Position numbers and translations under genes: made by a program. From NCBI GenBank assembly GCA_026874595.1, contig CM049312.1, positions 30,009,456-30,073,455 on the forward strand: 64,000 nt of DNA, given 5' to 3'. The notes under the pieces were generated by a model. The model saw nothing but the letters and a program-made list of their open reading frames with translations, ran no database searches and was not told the origin of the DNA. Each line of letters starts with the position of its first letter. Position 1 is the first letter of the stretch. Source of the stretch: Sipunculus nudus (Eukaryota; Annelida; Sipuncula; Golfingiida; Sipunculidae). Of this stretch, positions 51,401 through 61,443 are shown piece after piece.

Positions 51401-54400
51401 TTCCGTGCATTAGAATATAGGTTTACACATTATTACTGAAGAAACTGATTAAATGAGCCCTCGAAGCCCAGGCGAAGCTGTGAAAATCTGAACGAAACAA
51501 TGTTTGTATCATTTTGGAACATCTGACAGTCCACGCTACGTTTGCGCGTAAAAAAAGCTCCTCATAAGGGAAGAAAATTTATGTGTACCGTTAATTCATT
51601 AAACATGAAGAAGTAAAATTGTAATAAAATAACCAAACATACATTTGTGTTATAAATGGAGTATCAGTTAAATGCATGAGAAATGCAGACTTACCTGCAA
51701 ATATATATTTAGTTGATTCTTTGAATCTATCTTGCTTATAAATATTATCATGCAAAATAAATCTTTGAAAGTTTATAGGCAGTACTTGATATATACTACT
51801 ACCAGTTTTCAGGACTTTAAAAATAACAGACCAAGTCATGTTAAAATTTAAGTAGTTTTACTAAAACTATGAAATGTCCGTTCACTTATATTTATGTTTA
51901 GGCTATATAGTAAAATTTATGCCTGGCTGTATCAAATGTCACAAATATTCGAACGTAGTCAAACGGCGCGCTTTTTGCATGTCTCTTTACAAAACAAGAT
52001 GTGGCCACATTTATTGATTATTTTAATTGTAAGATGAGGAACCTGCATCGATTTTCCCAGTTGAAGCGTCTTCCTATCTAAACTTTAGGAGCTTTATAAA
52101 TTGGGAATTTTCGATCATTATTAATCAGAATAACTGTTATTTATTAAATATTTATATTTCAACTATTAATGATAATGATCAAACAGATGAACAAAGGTCA
52201 GGGGTGTATTACTGTCTTATTGCATAATCATAATAATAGCCTTCTTGACTCAAGGCTAGGCATGGGATACATGCATACTAATTAAACTACTTTGATGTGC
52301 CTGTTCTGTATGGTCAGACCTCAGCCCAGTCTGGTTGTTCCTGTCATGTTAATAGCCAGCAGTGAATGCCCACTCAGTAGCCATTCATCCTAGAATGATG
52401 GGCATACTTTGATTAAGCATTCACTATAGACTTTCTTAAGTCAATGAAGCAAGTAAACTGCTAAAGTTAATTCCATGAGTGGATGCCTTGTTCATTCACC
52501 CATTTGCCTGGTACTCTGAGATAAGGTAATAGGGGAAGGTCCCTCTGTCTCAGTGCAATGTTTACTATGCAATTGCACTTAATGATCAACAAAAAACGCT
52601 GGTCATTCGCATGCATTCTGTGTCATATTTACTGCTACTCTCCTTATAAAATGTCACATCCCCCTGAAATATAAAGGTTTGCCATAGCCCTAAAGTGTAC
52701 CTTTACACAGATTCTCAGGGTGGCTTGTCTTACAGGAAATGGGTAGAGCCGTATGATATATCTATTGATGCACTGGGTATTAGAACGCTTTTAATAACAG
52801 CACCGCTTTTAATAACAGGATCAATTCTTGTACATTAATTCCATCGATATATGTTATAACACACACACATATTTATTAACAATAATAAATTCTTACATAT
52901 TTACCTTTACGATTATACGCAGGAGGAATGCACATGTATCAAGTTAATGAAGTACTCTTAAAACTGGAGCAATTATAGTTATATTTCAGGTAAGTGGCAG
53001 CACTGAATGCGGCAGCCACTTCCTCCATATAGTGGGCATCTCTATAAAAGGGGCAGTTTGGCCCAGTCCCAAGGGTGCCCACATTAATGGGGCTTGAATG
53101 TACTGCTATATGCTTGCGGGTGTTTATGTACAATCTTCTCAAACGATCACCTCAAAGAGTGAATGTCAGCATTAATCATTGACATCAAAACGAAACAAAA
53201 AATTATTTTGCTAAAACAGTATATTGTTTTGGGCGTCGGACTTGAGTGATGAAAGTCCCTCGGTTCCCCGACATAGCCTAAAAGGGAAAATGGCGAAAAA
53301 AGGTTCCGTCAGGTTTCATCAAAGATTTGCTCTTATGAGAATGCATCCGATTTTTTTTTTTGTTCCTGTACCTGACGTTTAGCAAGCATAGAAACAACAT
53401 TAATTTCACCACTAGCATATTATCCGTTCTTCCGGTTGGCCAGATCTACGTATAATCTGACAGATGACATACATACTCCACCTTCAGCGCCCTCAATTAC
53501 TACCACTGTCCAGTTGTTATCGTGGTCGTTATTGACGGCTCCACTGTATGTTGTTACCATCTATCAACTGTGTAAGATCCACCAGTAATACATATGTCAT
53601 TTGATGAATGGGAAACAATTTGGTTCACCTTAATTCTGGACAGTATTGACACACACAAAGTTGAAGGCTCTTATGCATATAGGGGGAGAAGTTATGTGTA
53701 CACGTTAATTTATGAAGTTTATCGCATCTAACAAATACAATTTATGTAGAAATGTAAAACTTTTGTCTAAACAGTCTTGCAGGGCAATGGGTTTTACAAC
53801 ATAGAGTCGCTATATAGTTCAATAGAATAATTTGCTGGTTGGTACAGATTTTGAATACAATTCAGGAGAAAACCAAGTGTATTTATATGAAAAAAGAAAC
53901 CGTTACTGCCACGACTATTTAAAAGTTAATATTTCAACTAGTGGATTGATATGGAATAACATGCAGTCAAGTTTAGCACCGGAAAGCACCATACATTAGC
54001 TGAACTTGTTTGAACTTGTCATGGTATTTCAACCTTTCAATGATGAGCTGTCCGATGCAACCCTGTTTGTTCATCCATTTTAAACTAGAAAGCTGTATTC
54101 TAAGGAATGTTAACATCCGCCATGTGCTGGGTCCCCTATTGTGGGACACTCCCGAAACGGGCGTTTGCATTCACATATTCGGTCCATATTGCCGCGTTCA
54201 TTCTTTGATATGTAACTGCACATTTGTGAATATTCATTGATGGCGTCCCTGAAACCGTATCATGTGCTGGATCCACAACACGATCTTATAAATTCTTCCA
54301 TGGCCCATTCCCGAAGTGCCCTGAAATTTTCCTGAGATGCTGTTCATAATTACGAAAGTTATATTGTGAACACACACGCGCGAACGGGGATGAATGCAGT

Positions 54401-54555
54401 TAGTGTACTTGTTCTTTGTATGTATAAGACTCAAAGGAAAGAAAACTTACATTCAACATTTCTGTATGGCCCTTTCCTAACATGTCGTCCTCTATGGTAC
54501 TTTCCCGTTAATGCCATAGGAAGGATATTGTTAAAGCTTTTTTCTTTCTTTGCAG
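48458..54555. other. Gene-poor transition from accessory block to host sequence
   Basis: No supported gene in about 6 kb. Family genes, CRE/TATA promoters and splice-leader patterns stop after about 48.5 kb. Poly-T/AT tracts and ordinary intergenic-looking sequence dominate from about 50.4 kb. The open text at 50420-50730 (two overlapping frames, both orientations open) looks like a fragment of something coding but I do not recognise it. The exact border between the blocks cannot be fixed. Confidence 0.4.
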
Positions 54556-54612
54556 ATCACTGCATATGTCAGCATGGGTTCAAACTGGCAAGCAACAGGC
54601 CTGGATGTATCA
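54556..54612 (+). CDS. Host exon, end of an EGF-like or Cys-rich module
   Basis: Bounded by TTTCTTTGCAG and GTAAGTG, with phase 1 on both sides. It encodes CICQHGFKLASNRPGCI, the second half of an EGF-like module (C-x-C-x2-GF ... C). Phase compatibility with the next exon at 54905 supports one gene. Confidence 0.6.
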
Positions 54613-54904
54613 GTAAGTGAAAAATTTTATGAAAGGTTTGTTTATTTTTAGTTTCAAGCTGACATACTGAATAGGATAGACTGATTTATCTTATTACCAC
54701 AATGTGTTTATGGATAACACAGGTAGATAGGGGCAAGAAAAAATTATTGGCGACAACCAAAAGACTTTAGCCTTTAATAAATGTACTGTTACAATTTAGG
54801 AAATTGAAAAATTGGATTTATGGAAAACATGGTCTGTGGTCTTACGTGAATATTTGATATAGCTGTAATTTCCCATTTTACATTGTCACTGAATCTTCAT
54901 TCAG

Positions 54905-55024
54905 ACATTGACGAATGTTCTGAAAACAACGGCAACTACTCTGGCCATTGTGGCAATACGGTGTGTTCTTATTCATGCCAATGTCCCCAGGGTTACCTCG
55001 GAGGTGACGGCAAGACATGTACAG
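54905..55024 (+). CDS. Host exon, calcium-binding EGF-like domain
   Basis: Bounded by TTCATTCAG and GTAATG, phase 1-1. It encodes IDECSENNG ... CGNTVCSYSCQCPQGYLGG ... CTG: six Cys, the DIDEC-type calcium-binding start and the C-x-N-x4-Y-x-C pattern of beta-hydroxylated Asn in cbEGF domains. These occur in secreted or extracellular-matrix proteins. It is probably joined to the exon at 54556 and perhaps to the C1q-like exon at 61094. Confidence 0.85.
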
Positions 55025-55149
55025 GTAATGTTTTACACTTGATGATTCGTTTTGTATTTGATATTTCGTTCATTATCAATAGAAAATGCTGCTTCCCGAG
55101 TTTAAGTACCCATTATGTAATGCAATCATTACCTGGAGTGCAATATATA

Positions 55150-55164
55150 TATATTTATAAATAA

Positions 55165-55200
<36 letters not shown>
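55150..55200. repeat. (TA)n microsatellite
   Basis: A TA dinucleotide run in the presumed intron after the EGF exon. Confidence 0.8.
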
Positions 55201-55205
<5 letters not shown>

Positions 55206-56091
55206 CATACATATATATAAATTGGGTAGATATCTTTCATAGACCTTAACATCCCATTTAATGCCTGTCATTAAGTTGGCAATAGGACGAAACCGGAAGC
55301 AGTTAATTGAATTTATCACACGTCACACGTTGCTATATATTTGTTTACTTTTGCTAAGCTGCACAATTTTGCTGTCCATTTCAAAATATTTTTAATAATT
55401 AAGATAAGTGACCCTTTTCAATATACCCGTATACTGCAGCCTTTGAAGTATCCCTGAGCTAAGTTTGCAAAATAATGTACTATCTATGCTGAAGAAAGCC
55501 TCCCTCTACTGATTATGCTTAAATTTATGTTAACCTGTATATAGAGCAGCTTATTAAAAAGGGTTACCATACTATTATATACAAAGCTGTACACGGGGCT
55601 TAATATCGGGAAGTTGATATTTTGCGATTTTACTTTCGCGAGGGTTCATTTTAAGCTGTCACCCCACATTATCATAGATAGAATATTTAATTAATTAGTT
55701 TGAATAATATTTGGAAAATCTTTATAATAGGACGGAAACACACATTCACGTGACGTCACGGCTATTCCAAGGCAGGGAATAGCCTCACGGCAACCATGTG
55801 GGGTCTTGTGATGCGCCGGACGTATGCCGGCTAACCCTCTACGCTGTAGAAAATAGTTCTTAAGTATACCGCTGGTCAGTTAGAGATTCGTGCATATAAT
55901 TGGTTATTTTAAATTGTTTCATAAACATAAGCATACACTTTGAAGGTCAGAGTATTATTATTTCAGCTGTTGACAAGTCTTGCTGAACGAAAATATAAAC
56001 ATAAGCACGTGTAGGAGTTAAGCGATATTGGGGGGAGTTGTCAGTTGACAACACGGTTTGTCCATGGTAATGTGCGAGGGAGATTGACAAA

Positions 56092-56247
56092 ATGACAAGT
56101 TGCGATTTTGAAAAACGCCTGACTTAAGCAACGCAGAAATTTTGCAAGGCCTTGAAGAGAAGCAGATTGGAAGCACTGAAGGCCATTTACAAGAAGGACA
56201 TTATTTGCGTGCTGCCTACTGGGTGGATTTTGTATACATTCCTTTAA
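56092..56247 (+). pseudogene. RecQ-like helicase, N-terminal remnant
   Basis: From ATG 56092 the text (FEKRL ... SRLEALKAIYKKDIICVLPTG) matches the start of RecQ-type ATP-dependent helicases up to the Walker A motif. A TAA interrupts it after 11 codons, and after PTG the GKS of the motif is missing (WILY follows). It may end at an exon border, but the early stop makes it a pseudogene fragment. The C-terminal part lies at 58854. Confidence 0.6.
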
Positions 56248-56339
56248 CATCAGTAATATTAGAATATTCAAAACTAATTTTTATTATGTATAAATTTTTA
56301 AAGTAGAATGCAATATAATTACCATATATTATTAAGGCA

Positions 56340-56393
56340 TATATATTTATATATTATATATATTATATATATATTATATATGTATATTAATTA

Positions 56394-56450
<57 letters not shown>
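56340..56450. repeat. (TA)n microsatellite
   Basis: An interrupted then pure TA run in AT-rich intronic or intergenic sequence. Confidence 0.85.
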
Positions 56451-56452
<2 letters not shown>

Positions 56453-58133
56453 CATAAAAGGTTTAGGTAATTCTTATGTGTAATTGTTATTACTTGTAAT
56501 TATTTCTTCTGAAATAAAATGTGATTGGTAATTAAAAATAATACTTACTTGTTATTTTTATCATTACAAAAATAAAAAGTATAATGTAATGTCAATACTT
56601 TCCAATTAATTTAATGATTTTTGTTTAAGAATCCTGGCTTTTATTATTTAGAAACAACATTTAGTAAATATTATCTAAAACAGTTGACCCAAGCTGAGTA
56701 CAAAGTCATATACTTCATTGGAACTCTTTTTTTTATTGTTTCATCTATGTAAGCAATTGACCTTTTTGGTTTAAAAAGTAAATTTAAAATATTTTTGGTA
56801 TGAGGTATTGGGTTCACATAATTAAAATATATAATTAAATTATTGTATGTATGTCACCATATTTATTTTGTAGTTTACCTTTACGCTTTTTTAAATCATC
56901 TTTTAGGTACATTTTGGCAATCCAACCTTTACTATACATATTGTAATTTTTTATGAAGAAAGTAAATAAAGAGTAGTTTAAAGGTAATTATAATTTAATT
57001 ATTATTTTGAGAAAATAAAGTAATTTGTAAGTGTAATGATTACTTTTCTTTGTAATTGACATAAACTGTGCATACATACATCATATATATATATATAGAT
57101 ACTCATATATACATACAGTCATAGGCTAGGTGTAGAACAGATCCACAATTAGTGCTTGTGGCAGGTACTTTTTGTTACTCATTTGAAGGTAAATGGCTTA
57201 TTATCAGTGCTAAGCCAATGTTCATATTCTGGTAATTTATGCAGCTCATAAAAATTATTCAACTCTGTTTGAAAAATAAAAAAAAAAGCTCAATGAATTA
57301 CTAAAAAAATACTACCTTTCGGATGTAAAAAAAATTACCAGTTTTCATGTATCACAGGAATTTAGTCACATCTGCTTACTTTACCTGATTTAAAGCTGTG
57401 TTGTAACCTTAAAAATGGAACAAAAGTAATGTACAGCTGCCTCTCAGATTTATTTTTTAATTACAACAAACAGGAATTCAAATTTGGTATATATAATATA
57501 TACAACAAAGGTTTAAGTGTAAAAATTCAATCAGTCTAATTATTTCATAAGTCATTTGTCACCAAACGTTTTGCCATAGAAGGTAATTTTTAACTGTTGG
57601 CCTATAGTCTTCCTGTTCATTTACCATATTAGACTTGTGTTGCAGCACAGGAGAAATGAGAAGACAAGGAGAGGTCTAGTGAGGATGAGTCCTCAAATGA
57701 ATGTACAGTGGGGTCAAGTCAAGTGAGGATGAGGATGCAACTGAAGACAACATTAAGACTATACCAGATTCTCTTGGCTACTAAGACCCAATAGTGATTA
57801 AAGCCAACCCAGACACAGCAAATATCAAATATGAGGTAAATTCCTCTTATTTTTTTAGAATGCTGCTTCTAACACACAAAATGTTTATTTAAAATTTTGT
57901 TGCAGGTTCCTCATCTATAGTATAATCTTCTACCTTTTAAGTTATATTTTCAAATGAAATGTGAGGAACCTATAACATATGTGTACTCAGTGTGGACTAC
58001 ATTGCCAGTATTCCAAAGTCTAACTGAAAGTTAACATGAAAGTATATGTTATATTCAAAGGCTATTACAGTACCTGTGTGTGCGTAATTGTACATTTTTA
58101 TTGCATTTATTTTAGGGACTACAGTTTTCAACA

Positions 58134-58137
<4 letters not shown>

Positions 58138-58188
<51 letters not shown>
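58138..58188. repeat. (TA)n microsatellite
   Basis: A pure TA run just before the foldback element. Confidence 0.85.
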
Positions 58189-58189
<1 letters not shown>

Positions 58190-58241
58190 AATTGTTGTAT
58201 GGAAAAAGCAAGAGACCTCAAGACATGATATGTCGAGGAAT

Positions 58242-58630
58242 TATAGAGGTAGTAGTTGTACTACTCACTTGGTCTTACAGCTGTTTCACTGTCTCCAGTT
58301 GATCACAGACTGAAGTGTAGTAGGTACATCTATTTGTTGAAAAACAGCACTAGCCCCAACAACATCAATAAAAGAAATGACATTGGGGCTAAATGTCTAC
58401 ATCGTAAAAACTTCATGCTTAACAGAATAACTTGAGAAAAGCACGCAGAGTTGTGTAGAGGTGCCCGCCACACGTCTCTGTGTACAAGCCTCGACGACCC
58501 GGACACGTCATGCCTGACTGCGCACCTGAAAAACCACAATAGATGTACCTACTACACTTCAGTCTGTGATCAACTGGAGACAGTGAAACAGCTGTAAGAC
58601 CAAGTGAGTAGTACAACTACTACCTCTATA
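58242..58630. mobile_element. Foldback element with 93-base inverted repeats
   Basis: Arms 58242-58334 and 58538-58630 are essentially perfect reverse complements (left begins TATAGAGGTAGTAGTTGTA, right ends with its complement), separated by about 203 bases. The inner part holds no frame. It resembles a MITE or foldback transposon inserted between TA-rich flanks. The near-identity of the arms implies recent insertion or ongoing conversion. Confidence 0.75.
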
Positions 58631-58652
58631 TATATATATATATATATATATA

Positions 58653-58700
<48 letters not shown>
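58631..58700. repeat. (TA)n and (GA)n microsatellites
   Basis: TATA repeats followed by a GAGAGA run directly abut the right arm of the foldback element. Confidence 0.85.
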
Positions 58701-58704
<4 letters not shown>

Positions 58705-58853
58705 ATGTTCCCATGACAGCATAGTTTGGAAAACAGACTCTTTCTGCTGCCACAGTCATTAACCTCCCCCCTCCCTTTTTCCCTGTATATTCTGAGGGTG
58801 TTTTCAATATTTTACTCCCTAGGCTCACACTCAGCTGCCGAACATGCATAAGT

Positions 58854-59436
58854 TTGACAAACGTGATGCCATTATGGAACCACTCTGTCTGGAGCTGCTC
58901 TCAGAAGCAAAATGACTTTCCAGTTACTATTGCATACATGGAAGGGTATGATCACATGGCATACTGCTCGAACTTCAATGAGGATCAGATTAAAGATGTT
59001 GTTGGTGGCAGCTCAATGTATGCCCAATATCAGAATGGTTATCCGGCAACTGATAAAGATAGGATTATCAAAGTGCTATCAAAAGAAAACCCAAGCTGCA
59101 GACTGATACTAGCTACAACAGCTTCCGGGATGGGGTTATCATTGCTCCGGCAGTGGGAAGAGTTACACATTTCAGACCCCTTTTACGCTGGAGGCATATG
59201 TCAAAGAGTCCAGCAGAGCTAGAAGGATGGGACAGAATTCAAAAGCAGTACTTTACTACAAGAGTTATCGCCTAAAGTCAAATAATATGCCACCTGAGAT
59301 AAAAGAATACTGCCAAAGTAAGGGATGTCTTAGGATATTCCTTGTGAGACATTTTGGTTTTGACATTCAGTTGTCTGAGGGGCCAGCTTCAGCTTGTTGT
59401 AGTGTTAGCCAAACGGCTGTCACTAAAACCAAGTAG
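58854..59436 (+). pseudogene. RecQ-like helicase, C-terminal remnant with a frameshift
   Basis: The first frame (to 59222) has the features of the second RecA-like domain: a YPATDKDRIIKVLSKE segment, then LILATTASGMGLSLL, which corresponds to the VVATTAFGMGV motif. Near 59215 the frame reaches TAG where an arginine-rich (GRAGRDG-like) motif is expected. The continuation (KAVLYYKSYRLKSNN ... EYCQSKGCLRIFLVRHFG, with the zinc-region-like CR-FL-HFG pattern) is in another frame. One indel plus a lost motif indicate a decayed copy. Confidence 0.65.
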
Positions 59437-60171
59437 ATTAAGTTATCACTGGTACAGACATTTTCCTTTTTACTGTAGATGACTCTTAACATCAATCCTA
59501 GACCATTTACAGGCTGATCAAACTGCTGTACTAGTGCATATACATAACAGTTAAATTAATGTATTGTGATTACAGAAAAAGTGTGAGTCTTACAGTCAAG
59601 CAATGGTCCTCTTGGACTTTCAGGAAGAAAATGGCTTGATATTAGGGCAGGATTTCACTCAGAAGAATATAAATACTTTTAATGATTAAGTTCACCAATA
59701 GACAGAGATTGTTAACTTATGTGACTTTCAAATTGTAGCCATTGGTCTTGGTTCATTGTGTATCCAGTTATCAGTAAGCAGGGATCAAATATGAACTAAG
59801 ATATCATGACAGCTGAACAAAACTCAAAGGAAATCTTAAATAAGTTAATGTTATTTCCTTTAATTGCTGTTGGCGCAAGGGCAGGTTTTGTGTAGGCCAC
59901 ATAAAAACAAATAGTTAATTTTCTGCACCTTTATTAACCTTTTGTTCATTGCTTATATAAAATTAAGATATTTATATGTGAATGAAAGGTAGTCTTCACA
60001 AATAATTTCACAGTGATGTAAAACCCAAAAACTGATAGAGAATAAGTATTATATAAGGAAATGTCAGAACATTCTACCAGAAAAAAGACTGTTGTGATAT
60101 ACACACTTACCTGGATGGGATGTACTATAGGCATGGTATATTTTGAACATTCAAAGAGACTGATAACACAG

Positions 60172-60173
<2 letters not shown>

Positions 60174-60236
<63 letters not shown>
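60174..60236. repeat. (TA)n microsatellite
   Basis: A long TA run. The two opposite open frames over it (poly Tyr-Ile) are artefacts. Confidence 0.9.
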
Positions 60237-60238
<2 letters not shown>

Positions 60239-60381
60239 AGATAAAACATCTGATAAATCGCAATGGCGAAAATCTCTGGAATAATAAAGTATTAAAATCA
60301 CTTTGCCTTCCCTGACCTGCAACAAGTATAACGACAAATCTCAGAACGGGGAACTACCATAGTTTATATTATTATTAAGTC

Positions 60382-60594
60382 ATGCCATTTAAGTGCATCA
60401 TTTTATTAATAACTATGAACATTTGTGTTGTAACTTGTGCATCATGCTGTGAACAAGTTTATTATACTTTGACTTTCCAAAAATACCAGCTCGAGGGCCG
60501 ACTCTGCATAACAAGAAAGGAAATGCATGCTGATAACTGCACAAAGTATAACCACTCGCCTCAAGACGTATGTGGTATCTTGTGTAAGCACTGA
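60382..60594 (+). CDS. Possible secreted Cys-rich ORF or exon
   Basis: 70 codons beginning with a signal-peptide-like hydrophobic stretch (CIILLITMNICVVTCAS) followed by a Cys-rich segment (CCEQ ... LCITRKEMHADNC ... VCGILC). It lies between the EGF and C1q-like exons on the same strand. It may be a first exon of a small secreted protein, or chance. No domain is recognised. Confidence 0.25.
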   Translation: MPFKCIILLITMNICVVTCASCCEQVYYTLTFQKYQLEGRLCITRKEMHADNCTKYNHSPQDVCGILCKH

Positions 60595-61093
60595 TGTTGA
60601 CATGCGGGTACACCAATGTTGTTAACGCTGGTTACGATAGGTGAGACTTGTTCTCGGGTAACCGAGATCGAAAATAGTCCGACGACCACCTACATGGAGG
60701 AAGAGAGGTCTTTACCGTAAGGTCAAAGGCCGATTGTAGAGAGTGGGAAACACAAGGGAATATCGAACCAGTCGGGAATTATTGATCTTTATTGTCATAT
60801 GCTTTTCAAAATCTGAATTTTTTTAATTATAGCAAATTTTCATCATCGAGTAACATAAACGATGTATCTTTATGATACTAGTTTATCGTTTTTGTCTTCG
60901 ACCATGATGTCTCTTATTCACGTATGTTTTATTTCCGCAATAATATTCCTTTCGCGAAAGTGAAATCTTCCCTTATCAAAGGTACCCACGATATTACTCT
61001 TATAAAATAAAAGGTCGAAGTTTTACTTCCAAAAAGTTGGCATAAATCGGACTTTTATTTAATAAGAGTACCTCGGTATGTGTTCGGTTTTAG

Positions 61094-61443
61094 ATATTGC
61101 CTGTACCTCTGTGGCTCTCGACGCCAACATAACCACTCCCCAGGCATCTGTCACATTCAACAAGCTTGTCGTCCATGGTCAATGGGATCAAAGAAAGAAT
61201 GAGTTCCGGGTCCCTTCTGATGGATTCTATCTGATCAGTCTCAGTGTCGGAAACCTGCCTGGTACAACAGTCAGCTGTAACGTGATCAGAAACTGCGACC
61301 CCCTGGTGAACCTGACTCAGTCCTTCACAGCAAGTGGCCAGGTAGAAGTGATGAGCCGTGAGGCCTACGTAGAGCTGGTACAGGGTAACGTGTTGCAGGT
61401 TCACAGCTTGTCCTGGGACCATACAGTGAAGACAAACTGCTGA
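61094..61443 (+). CDS. Host terminal exon, C1q-like domain
   Basis: Starts after the acceptor TTCGGTTTTAG (phase 1, the phase with which the cbEGF exon ends) and stops at TGA 61441-61443. It encodes about 115 residues with the C1q/TNF-like jelly-roll pattern: ASVTFNKLVVHG, then NEFRVPSDGFYLISLSVG (the F-x-(A/V)P-x-(D/A)G-x-Y-x-(F/I)-S core), AYVELVQGNVLQVHS. C1q-domain proteins trimerise and act as secreted recognition or matrix proteins. Upstream EGF exons suggest an EGF/C1q architecture. The missing middle exons were not found. Confidence 0.7.

Noticed and set aside
60061-60337. Poly Tyr-Ile frames on both strands
   Set aside because: Translation of a (TA)n microsatellite.
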